DNA from: Aestuariicoccus sp032586235
GTDB taxonomy: Bacteria > Pseudomonadota > Alphaproteobacteria > Rhodobacterales > Rhodobacteraceae
Assembly (NCBI RefSeq): GCF_032586235.1
Contig: NZ_JAWHTD010000002.1
Location: 124,001 to 188,000 of the forward strand
DNA length: 64,000 nucleotides
Direction: 5' to 3'
Below the pieces are notes generated by a model that did not search any database, was not told the origin of the DNA, and was given only the letters and a program-made list of their open reading frames with translations. This document shows, piece after piece, positions 40,025-47,221 of the stretch; the stretch's first letter is position 1, and every line of letters starts with the position of its first letter. Made by a program: the position numbers and the translations under genes.

Positions 40025-42364
40025 ATGGGCGTAAAAGAGATATTCGAGACGATGGATTATGGCCCCGCTCCGGAGGCTTCGGGCGACGCTCTGGCGTGGC
40101 TGGTCGATCAGGGCGCGCGATTCGGCCATTTCATCGACGGCGCGTTCACCGGGCCCGGCGACGGCTTCGACAGCCGCAACCCGGCCACGTCTGAAGTGCT
40201 GGCCAGCGTCACCCAGGCCACCCAGGCGGATGTCGACGCCGCCGTCGCGGCGGCGCGCCGGGCGCAGGGCCCGTGGGAGCGGCTGGGCGGCAAGGGCCGG
40301 GCGCGGCATCTCTATGCGCTGGCGCGGCTTCTGCAGAAACACGCGCGGCTTTTTGCGGTGCTCGAAAGCCTCGACAACGGCAAGTCGATCCGCGAGGCGC
40401 GGGACATCGACATTCCGCTGGCACAGCGGCATTTCTACCATCACGCTGGCTATGCACAGCTGATGGAAGCCGAACTGCCCGGGCAGGTCGCGCAGGGGGT
40501 CTGCGGGCAGATCATTCCCTGGAACTTCCCGCTGCTGATGCTGGCCTGGAAGGTCGCGCCGGCGTTGGCGATGGGCAACACGGTCGTTCTCAAGCCCGCC
40601 GAATGGACCTCGCTGACCGCGCTCCTTTTCGCCGATATCTGCCGCCAGGCCGGTCTGCCCAGGGGCGTTGTCAACATCGTCACCGGCGACGGCGCGGTGG
40701 GCGAGATGATCGTCAAGGCGGATGTCGACAAGATCGCCTTTACCGGCTCGACCGAGGTGGGCCGCCGTATCCGCGAAGCGACCGCCGGGACCGGCAAGGC
40801 GCTGACGCTCGAGCTGGGCGGCAAGTCGCCCTATATCGTCTTCGAGGACGCCGATATCGACAGCGCCATCGAGGGGCTGGTCGATGCGATCTGGTTCAAT
40901 CAGGGGCAGGTTTGCTGCGCCGGGTCGCGCCTGCTGGTGCAGGAGGGCATCGCCGAGCGCTTCCATGCCAAACTGCGCGCCCGGATGGACAAGCTGCGCA
41001 TCGGCGACCCGCTGGACAAGTCGATCGACGTCGGCGCCATCGTCGATCCGGTGCAGCGCGACCGGATCGCCACGCTGGTCGACGGCAATTCCGAGGGCGA
41101 CATCTATCGCGCCGCCTGCGCTCTGCCGGAGGGTTGTTTCTACCCGCCCACGCTGATCACCGGGCTGTCGCCCGCGTCGCGTCTGATGCAGGACGAGATC
41201 TTTGGCCCGGTTCTGGTGTCCTCCACGTTTCGCACACCGGACGAAGCGGTCGAGCTGGCCAACAACACGCGCTACGGGCTGGCCGCAAGCGTCTGGTCGG
41301 AAAACATCAACGTCGCGCTGGACATCGCGCCGCGGCTGGCCGCCGGGGTGATCTGGGTCAACGGCACCAATATGTTCGACGCCGCCGCCGGGTTCGGCGG
41401 TGTGCGCGAAAGCGGCTTCGGGCGCGAGGGCGGCTGGGAGGGCCTGCGCGCCTACACCCGGCCGGGCGGCAAAAATAAACCGCTCAAATCGATCGCGCCC
41501 TTCGCCGGCGAAGAGGCCGAGCCGCAGCTGGTGGATCGCACCGCCAAGCTTTATATCGGCGGCAAGCAGGCGCGGCCCGATGGCGGCTATGCCAGGAACG
41601 TCTATGACCGGAGCGGCAAGCTGATCGGGCAGGCGCCGCTGGCCAATCGCAAGGACGTGCGCTACGCGGTCGAGGCCGCGCGCGCCGCCAAGGGATGGGC
41701 CGCCGCCACGGCACACAACCGCGCGCAGGTGCTTTATTACATCGGCGAGAACCTGGCCGCGCGGCGCGACGAGCTGGCCGCACGGATCGACAGGCTGACC
41801 GGCAAGCGTTCGGGCGGGGCCGAGGTCGATGCGGCGGTCGACCGGCTGTTCACCTATGCCGCCTGGGCCGACAAGTTCGACGGGCGGGTCGCGCAGGTGC
41901 CGCTCAGGGGCGTGGCGCTGTCGATGCGCGAGCCTTGCGGGGTGATCGCGGCGCTTTGCCCGGATGAGTTGCCGCTTCTGGGGCTGGTGTCGCTGATGGC
42001 CCCGGCCATCGCGATGGGCAACCGGGTGGTGCTGGTGGCCTCGGATCCCTTCCCGCTGATCGCGGCGGATCTTTACCAGGTCCTCGATACCTCGGATGTG
42101 CCTGGCGGGGTGGTCAACATCCTGACCGGCAGTCATGCCGAGCTGGCCCCGACGCTGGCGCAGCACATGGATATCGAGGCGGTCTGGTCGTTTTCCGAAA
42201 CCGACCTGTCGGCGGTGATCGAACGGGGGGCTGCGGGCAATCTCAAGCGGACCTGGGTGAACGACGGCCAGGCGCGGGACTGGATGGGGGCCGAGGGCGA
42301 GGGCCGCGCCTTTCTGGAGGCGGCGACCGAGGTCAAGACGGTCTGGGTGCCCTATGGCGCGTGA
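40025..42364 (+). CDS. two-domain aldehyde dehydrogenase (ALDH16 type)
   Basis: Protein of 779 residues made of two ALDH-fold domains. Domain 1 (about 1-490) is catalytic: NAD-site IIPWNFPLLMLAWK, FTGSTEVGRRI, Glu in LELGGKSPYIVF and nucleophilic Cys in NQGQVCCAGSRLLV. Domain 2 (about 500-779) keeps the fold (KGWAAATAHNRAQVLYYIG; MAPAIAMGNRVVLVAS) but has no Cys-motif, so it is structural. This matches the ALDH16 family, in which bacterial members are active while the human protein lacks the catalytic Cys. Located after deoC, it probably oxidises acetaldehyde to acetate. Confidence 0.9.
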   Translation: MGVKEIFETMDYGPAPEASGDALAWLVDQGARFGHFIDGAFTGPGDGFDSRNPATSEVLASVTQATQADVDAAVAAARRAQGPWERLGGKGRARHLYALARLLQKHARLFAVLESLDNGKSIREARDIDIPLAQRHFYHHAGYAQLMEAELPGQVAQGVCGQIIPWNFPLLMLAWKVAPALAMGNTVVLKPAEWTSLTALLFADICRQAGLPRGVVNIVTGDGAVGEMIVKADVDKIAFTGSTEVGRRIREATAGTGKALTLELGGKSPYIVFEDADIDSAIEGLVDAIWFNQGQVCCAGSRLLVQEGIAERFHAKLRARMDKLRIGDPLDKSIDVGAIVDPVQRDRIATLVDGNSEGDIYRAACALPEGCFYPPTLITGLSPASRLMQDEIFGPVLVSSTFRTPDEAVELANNTRYGLAASVWSENINVALDIAPRLAAGVIWVNGTNMFDAAAGFGGVRESGFGREGGWEGLRAYTRPGGKNKPLKSIAPFAGEEAEPQLVDRTAKLYIGGKQARPDGGYARNVYDRSGKLIGQAPLANRKDVRYAVEAARAAKGWAAATAHNRAQVLYYIGENLAARRDELAARIDRLTGKRSGGAEVDAAVDRLFTYAAWADKFDGRVAQVPLRGVALSMREPCGVIAALCPDELPLLGLVSLMAPAIAMGNRVVLVASDPFPLIAADLYQVLDTSDVPGGVVNILTGSHAELAPTLAQHMDIEAVWSFSETDLSAVIERGAAGNLKRTWVNDGQARDWMGAEGEGRAFLEAATEVKTVWVPYGA

Positions 42365-42403
42365 GCGTGGTAGGCTGGGGCATTGCCATACAAGGATTGC
42401 TCC

Positions 42404-42739
42404 ATGACACTGCCCGATTTCATCCGCGCTTTTCCCGCCATCGACCTGCCGCTGCCCGAGAGCAAGGTGACGACCCATGCCATGCGCACGGACAAGGGGC
42501 TGGCAGTGTTCTTCTGCATCCATGAGGACATCGAACTGCCCGAACATTCCCATGGCGCGCAATGGGGGACGGTGGTCGAGGGCTCGGTCACCCTGACGAT
42601 GAACGGCGAGACCCGGACCTACGGCCCGGGCGAGACCTACGACATCCCGGCGGGCACGCTGCACGCGGTCAAGGTGCCGGCAGGGTCGGTGTTGATCGAC
42701 CTCTTCGCGGAACCGGACCGCTATGCCTTGAAGGCCTGA
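42404..42739 (+). CDS. cupin-domain protein
   Basis: Small single-domain cupin of 111 residues. Motif 1 is PEHSHGAQWGTVVEGSV (two His, with Glu) and motif 2 PAGTLHAVKVP. The ATG at 42404 has AAGGA seven bases upstream; the seven-residue upstream extension lacks one. It begins 39 bases after the ALDH gene and may belong to the same transcript. No specific reaction can be assigned. Confidence 0.78.
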   Translation: MTLPDFIRAFPAIDLPLPESKVTTHAMRTDKGLAVFFCIHEDIELPEHSHGAQWGTVVEGSVTLTMNGETRTYGPGETYDIPAGTLHAVKVPAGSVLIDLFAEPDRYALKA

Positions 42740-42890
42740 CGGGGCCCTGCCACGCAGGTCCGGTGGGGCTCTGCGGCACCAGATCGGCGGTGCTGGCGCG
42801 CCTGACATTGAGATTTCACACATCCGGTGCTATCTTACAGCCACGCTCGGCGCCGGAGCGATGGATCGGCGTGTCATGCGAAGGAGGACA

Positions 42891-42956
42891 ATGTCCTGTC
42901 GGCAACAGCAGACGCGGCCACGGCCGCTGACCGGGGAGCGCCCATGGCGGGCCTGA
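42891..42956 (+). CDS. possible 21-codon leader ORF upstream of rsfS
   Basis: ATG at 42891 follows AAGGAGG with ideal spacing (GAAGGAGGACA-ATG), the best ribosome site in this region. It opens a 21-codon frame (MSCRQQQTRPRPLTGERPWR...) ending at 42956, which overlaps the rsfS ATG (42944) by 13 bases. This could be a translationally coupled leader peptide. Alternatively a small indel separates this start from the rsfS frame, whose upstream codons (VLSATADAATAADRGAP) also look protein-like. Confidence 0.4.
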   Translation: MSCRQQQTRPRPLTGERPWRA

Positions 42957-43318
42957 CCCAACCGGAGGTGACAAGCGACACGTTGCTTGCCGCCATCCTT
43001 GAAAACCTTGACGACATGAAAGCCGAAGACGTCGTGCAGATCGATCTGCGCGGCAAGACGGCGATCGGCGATTACATGGTCATCTGTTCGGGCCGGTCGT
43101 CGCGTCAGGTCTCGGCGATTTCGGAAAAGCTGGTGGACGAGCTCAAGCAGCGCTTCGGCGTGCTCTCGAAGATCGAGGGCAAAGAGACCGGCGACTGGGT
43201 GCTGATCGACACAGGCGATGTGATCGTCCACGTCTTCCGCCCCGAGGTGCGCGAATTCTACCAGCTTGAAAAGATGTGGCTGCCGGCGGGCGGCGCTGCG
43301 ACGGCGCAACAACGCTGA
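42944..43318 (+). CDS. rsfS: ribosomal silencing factor RsfS
   Basis: Protein of 124 residues that binds ribosomal protein uL14 and blocks subunit joining in starvation. Signature segments: DDMKAEDVVQIDLRGKTAIG, DYMVICSGRSSRQVSAISEK, GDWVLIDTGDVIVHVFRPE, REFYQLEKMWLP. The ATG at 42944 (MAGLTQPEVTSDTLL) has GGGGAG before it and gives a normal length. A possible leader ORF overlaps this start. rlmH follows with no gap. Confidence 0.93.
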   Translation: MAGLTQPEVTSDTLLAAILENLDDMKAEDVVQIDLRGKTAIGDYMVICSGRSSRQVSAISEKLVDELKQRFGVLSKIEGKETGDWVLIDTGDVIVHVFRPEVREFYQLEKMWLPAGGAATAQQR

Positions 43319-43789
43319 ATGCGGGTGCATCTGTGCGCGGTGGGCCGCCTTAGGGCGGGCCCAGAGCGCGGCCTTGTGGACGATTATCTGAAACGATTCG
43401 ACCGGACCGGGCGGGCGCTGGGCCTCGGCCCGGCGCAGCTGCACGAGGTCGACGACCGCAAGGGCGGCGGCATGGCGGGCGAGGCGGCGCTGTTGCGCCG
43501 CGCGCTGCCCGACAAGGCCGTGCTTTGCGTGCTGGACGAGCGCGGCACGGTGATGGATTCGCCCACCTTCGCCGAGCGGCTGGCGCGCTGGCGTGACGAC
43601 GGGACGGGCGATCTGGCGTTCGTGATCGGTGGCGCGGACGGGATCGACCCGGGCCTGCGCGCCGAGGCGGATGCGGCGCTGTCCTTTGGCAAGATGGTCT
43701 GGCCGCACATGCTGGCGCGGGTGATGCTCTGTGAGCAATTGTACCGCGCGGCGTCCATTCTGGCGGGCAGCCCGTATCACCGGGTCTGA
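43319..43789 (+). CDS. rlmH: 23S rRNA (pseudouridine1915-N3)-methyltransferase RlmH
   Basis: SPOUT-class methyltransferase of 156 residues modifying helix 69 of 23S rRNA. The trefoil-knot signature is visible as FVIGGADGIDPGLRAEAD and ending LYRAASILAGSPYHR. The ATG directly follows the rsfS stop (TGAATG), so the two are coupled, as in many bacteria. Confidence 0.96.
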   Translation: MRVHLCAVGRLRAGPERGLVDDYLKRFDRTGRALGLGPAQLHEVDDRKGGGMAGEAALLRRALPDKAVLCVLDERGTVMDSPTFAERLARWRDDGTGDLAFVIGGADGIDPGLRAEADAALSFGKMVWPHMLARVMLCEQLYRAASILAGSPYHRV

Positions 43790-43807
43790 TCGGTCTGGCA
43801 GGGTGAC

Positions 43808-43842
43808 GTGCGCCTGCGGCGACACCCCACCCGCCATCCCGC
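43808..43842 (+). repeat. dispersed 35-bp repeat, copy 1 (after rlmH)
   Basis: G.GCGCCTGCGGCGAC.CCCC.CCC.CCATCCCGC agrees at 31 of 35 positions with 54221-54255 in front of queG. Placed between the convergent rlmH and uppP genes. Confidence 0.6.
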
Positions 43843-43849
43843 GAGGCGC

Positions 43850-44653
43850 TTATGTGTAGGCGATGGTCAGCAGGATCAGGCCGAGGACGATTCGGTAGAT
43901 CACGTAAGGCGTGAAGCTGACCGACCGCAGCAGCCGCATCATCAGCGTCAGTGCGGCCAGAGCCGCCAGAAAGGCAAAGACCGCCGCGATCGCGCCGTCG
44001 CGGGCGGCGGCGGCATCGGCGGTGGCGACCACCTCGGCCCCGAGCAGAACGCCCGAGGCGAGGATCGTCGGGATCGACATCAGCATCGCCAGCCGCGCCG
44101 CATCGTGGCGGGCGTAGCCCAGCTGCCGGGCGGCGGTGATCGTGATGCCCGACCGCGAGGTGCCTGGGATCAGCGCCACCGCCTGCCACAGCCCCATGAT
44201 CAGCGCATCGCGGAGCGACCACCCATCCGCGGTCTTTTCCTGCGCACCCTTCTGGTCGGCCCAGTAGAGCACGATCCCGAAGATCAGCATGGTCCAGCCG
44301 ATCACGGCGGTCGAGCGCAGGGCCTCGTCGAGGCCGGTCAGTTTCAGCGCCAGCCCGAAGACGATCACCGGGACCGTCGCGATCAGCAGGCAGAGCGCAA
44401 GAAACGCGCCCTGGGTGTCGACGCGGCCGCGCAGCAAGCGCAGGCTGCCCTTGGCAGCGACCGCGACATCGGCGCGGAAATAGAGCACCACCGCCGCCAG
44501 TGTGCCCACATGCACCGCTACGTCCAACGCTTGACCCTGATCCTGCAATCCAGTGAGCTTCGGCAACAGAATCAGGTGACCCGAAGAGGAAACCGGAAGA
44601 AATTCCGTGATGCCCTGGATCAAGGCGAGGATCAGCAGGTGGGTCAGGGTCAT
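43850..44653 (-). CDS. uppP: undecaprenyl-diphosphate phosphatase
   Basis: Inner-membrane phosphatase of 267 residues (BacA/UppP) with about eight helices, recycling the undecaprenyl carrier for cell-wall synthesis. The two active-site regions are EFLPVSSSGHLILLPKL near the N-terminus and LIPGTSRSGITITAARQLG in the middle. It is convergent with rlmH and divergent from gltD, whose promoter region lies upstream. Confidence 0.95.
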   Translation of the reverse strand: MTLTHLLILALIQGITEFLPVSSSGHLILLPKLTGLQDQGQALDVAVHVGTLAAVVLYFRADVAVAAKGSLRLLRGRVDTQGAFLALCLLIATVPVIVFGLALKLTGLDEALRSTAVIGWTMLIFGIVLYWADQKGAQEKTADGWSLRDALIMGLWQAVALIPGTSRSGITITAARQLGYARHDAARLAMLMSIPTILASGVLLGAEVVATADAAAARDGAIAAVFAFLAALAALTLMMRLLRSVSFTPYVIYRIVLGLILLTIAYT

Positions 44654-44722
44654 CGCGTTGGCTCGGGTTGCGGAGGTGGTTCTTGTATAAGCCCTTGGGA
44701 ATCAAAGGATAGGGGAAATATA

Positions 44723-44744
44723 GGTCCAATTCGGACCATATAAT
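44723..44744 (+). promoter_or_regulatory. palindrome and -10 element upstream of gltD
   Basis: GGTCC-AATTC-GGACC (44723-44737) has perfect 5-bp arms. It abuts TATAAT (44739-44744), a good -10 match about 132 bases before the gltD ATG. The -35 region is unclear. A protein on the palindrome would control this promoter, for the glt genes or for divergent uppP. Confidence 0.4.
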
Positions 44745-44875
44745 TTCTGTACTGCAGCATTTTTGCGTTCGCAGGCACGAAAATTTCCGGAAATAGGTCA
44801 GCATGTGTGACTTTTCTTTCCCGGACACATGCCTTATTGAGGTCCGACCGACCCAATTCTGCGGAGATGAAACCT

Positions 44876-46309
44876 ATGGCGAAGCAGCCGATGCTGAAAT
44901 TCGTGAAGATCGAACGGGCGATGCCCGAAAAGCGCGCCGCAAGCCTGCGTCGCACGGATTTTCACGAAATCTATGCGGAATATGCCGACGCCAAGGCGAA
45001 GGAGCAGGCCAGCCGCTGCAGCCAGTGCGGCGTGCCCTATTGTCAGAGCCATTGTCCGCTGCACAACAACATCCCCGACTGGCTGCGCCTGACCGCCGAG
45101 GGCCGCCTGCAGGAGGCCTATGAGATCAGCCAGGCCACCAACACCTTCCCCGAAATCTGCGGGCGGATCTGCCCGCAGGACCGGCTTTGCGAAGGCAATT
45201 GCGTGATCGAACAATCGGGCCACGGCACGGTGACCATCGGATCGGTCGAGAAATATATCACCGACACCGCCTGGGAAAAAGGCTGGGTCCAGCCCATCGC
45301 CCCGGCGCAGGAGCGCGCCGAGAGCGTCGGCATCATCGGCGCGGGCCCCGGCGGGCTGGCGGCGGCGGATGTGCTGCGCCGGGCCGGCGTGCAGGTCACC
45401 GTTTATGACCGCTACGACCGCGCGGGCGGGCTGCTGACCTATGGCATCCCCGGCTTCAAGCTGGAAAAGCCGGTCGTGATGCGCCGCAACGAGCAGCTGG
45501 AAAAGGGTGGCGTGCGCTTCGTGCTGAATTGCAACGTGGGCGAGGATATGTCCTTTGACGAGATCCGCGCGCAGCATGACGCCGTGATCATCGCCACCGG
45601 CGTCTACAAGAGCCGCGATCTGGGCGGGCCGGGCAGCGGGGCCGAGGGCATCGTGCGGGCCATCGACTTTCTGACCGCGTCCAACCGCAAGTCGTTTGGC
45701 GACGAAGTGCCGGAATACGAAAGCGGAGAGCTGAACGCCGAAGGCAAGCGCGTCGTCGTGATCGGCGGCGGCGACACCGCGATGGACTGCGTGCGCACCG
45801 CGATCCGCGAAGGCGCGACCTCGGTCAAGTGCCTCTACCGCCGGGACCGTGCCAACATGCCGGGCTCGCAGCGCGAGGTGCAGAACGCCGAGGAAGAGGG
45901 CGTTCAGTTCGAATGGCTGACCGCGCCCAAGGGGTTCAAGGGCGACCCGGTGACCGGCGTGATCGTCGACCGGATGCGGCTGGGTCAGCCCGACGCGACG
46001 GGCCGGCAAAGCCCCGAAATCATCGAGGGGTCGGAATATGTCGAGCCCGCCGATCTGGTGATCAAGGCGCTGGGTTTCGAGCCCGAGGAACTGCCGACGC
46101 TTTGGGGTGTGCCCGAGCTGGAGGTGACCCGCTGGGGCACCGTCAAGGCCGAGTTCACCACCGGTGCGACCGCGATGCCCGGCGTCTATGCGGTGGGCGA
46201 CATCGTGCGCGGCGCCAGCCTTGTGGTCTGGGCGATCCGCGACGGGCGGGATTGCGCCGAGGCGGTGCTGTCGAACTTCGACCAGAAGGGCGCCATCGCC
46301 GCGGAGTGA
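44876..46309 (+). CDS. gltD: glutamate synthase (NADPH) small subunit
   Basis: Flavoprotein of 477 residues supplying electrons from NADPH to the large subunit. The N-terminal iron-sulfur region is C-S-Q-C-G-V-P-Y-C then CPLHN, and GRICPQDRLCEGNC further on. FAD motif IIGAGPGGLAAADVLRRAG and NADPH motif VVVIGGGDTAMDCVRTA are intact. The ATG at 44876 is preceded by GGAG at good spacing; an in-frame ATG at 44867 is an alternative. Unusually, two GFA genes separate it from gltB. Confidence 0.95.
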   Translation: MAKQPMLKFVKIERAMPEKRAASLRRTDFHEIYAEYADAKAKEQASRCSQCGVPYCQSHCPLHNNIPDWLRLTAEGRLQEAYEISQATNTFPEICGRICPQDRLCEGNCVIEQSGHGTVTIGSVEKYITDTAWEKGWVQPIAPAQERAESVGIIGAGPGGLAAADVLRRAGVQVTVYDRYDRAGGLLTYGIPGFKLEKPVVMRRNEQLEKGGVRFVLNCNVGEDMSFDEIRAQHDAVIIATGVYKSRDLGGPGSGAEGIVRAIDFLTASNRKSFGDEVPEYESGELNAEGKRVVVIGGGDTAMDCVRTAIREGATSVKCLYRRDRANMPGSQREVQNAEEEGVQFEWLTAPKGFKGDPVTGVIVDRMRLGQPDATGRQSPEIIEGSEYVEPADLVIKALGFEPEELPTLWGVPELEVTRWGTVKAEFTTGATAMPGVYAVGDIVRGASLVVWAIRDGRDCAEAVLSNFDQKGAIAAE

Positions 46310-46385
46310 TCCGCGCGGACGGCAATTCAGGACCGGACAGGCGGGATGGGCCAGTGGCCCAATCCCCCCAGCGAAAGGAACCCAC

Positions 46386-46808
46386 ATGGCCGAGGCCAGC
46401 ACAAAGATTACCGGCCACTGCCTTTGCGGCGCGGTGACGGTCACGGCCACGGCGAATGCCGTGCCGCGCCTGCGGGCCTGTCACTGCGATATGTGCCGTC
46501 GCCACACCAGCGGCGCGTTCTTTTCGATCGAGGCGGACGTGGTGCAGATCGACGGCCCTGCGCGCAGCTTCCGCTCGTCCGACTGGGCAGAGCGCGGCTT
46601 TTGCGGCACCTGCGGCTCTACGCTGTGGTACGGCACGGTGGCCGACGGCGTGCGCAATCTTTCCGCGGGGCTTTTCGATAATGCCGGCGGCGGCGAGATG
46701 AAGATCGAGTTTTTCGCCGACCGCTGCCCACACGGCTATGCGCTGGCGGGCGACCATCGCCGGCTTTCGAGCGCCGAGACCGAAGCGTTGTTCGGAGGAG
46801 GCGCATGA
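46386..46808 (+). CDS. GFA-family (glutathione-dependent formaldehyde-activating-like) protein, first copy
   Basis: Zinc-binding Mss4-like fold protein of 140 residues. Zinc ligands are the cysteines of GHCLCGAV, CHCDMCRR and GFCGTCGSTLWY, as in the GFA/CENP-V family. Actual substrates of most members are unknown. It starts 76 bases after gltD with a GAAAGGAACCCAC site and overlaps the next GFA gene by 4 bases. The two copies are related but not near-identical, so the duplication is old. Confidence 0.85.
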   Translation: MAEASTKITGHCLCGAVTVTATANAVPRLRACHCDMCRRHTSGAFFSIEADVVQIDGPARSFRSSDWAERGFCGTCGSTLWYGTVADGVRNLSAGLFDNAGGGEMKIEFFADRCPHGYALAGDHRRLSSAETEALFGGGA

Positions 46809-47221
46809 GCGTGGTGGGGCAGTGCCTCTGCGGTGCGGTGCGGATCACCGTGGCCGATCCGCCGGGTTGGGTCGGCGTGTGCCATTGCGACATGTGTAAA
46901 CGCTGGTCGGGCGCGGTTTTCGCGGCCTTTCCCGCCACCGATGTCACCATCGACGGCCCGGTTGCCGAATTCGCATCGTCGCCTACGTCCTACCGGGCGT
47001 TTTGCGGCACCTGTGGCAGCCACCTTTACATGCGCGACGAGGGCCGTGCCGAACGCGACCTGATGCCGGGGCTCTTTGATGCCGCGCGCGACTGGCCGCT
47101 TAAGTCCGAAATTTATACCGACCGCGCGCTGTGCTGGGCCGGATTGCCCGGCGACCACAAGCGCGCCACCCAAGCCGAGTACGAAGCCAAATATCCATCC
47201 CCAGTGGGAGATCAGACATGA
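46805..47221 (+). CDS. GFA-family protein, second copy
   Basis: Paralogue of the preceding gene, 138 residues, with the same zinc cysteines (GQCLCGAV, CHCDMCKR, AFCGTCGSHLYM). Start overlaps the first copy (ATGA) and its 3' end overlaps the gltB start by 4 bases (ATGA), so all are translationally linked. The enzymatic role is unknown; its position implies co-expression with glutamate synthase. Confidence 0.85.
   Translation: MSVVGQCLCGAVRITVADPPGWVGVCHCDMCKRWSGAVFAAFPATDVTIDGPVAEFASSPTSYRAFCGTCGSHLYMRDEGRAERDLMPGLFDAARDWPLKSEIYTDRALCWAGLPGDHKRATQAEYEAKYPSPVGDQT

Noticed and set aside
39242..42823. 1193-codon open frame opposite deoC and the aldehyde dehydrogenase
   Set aside because: Shadow frame spanning two real genes, low-complexity composition, no motifs.
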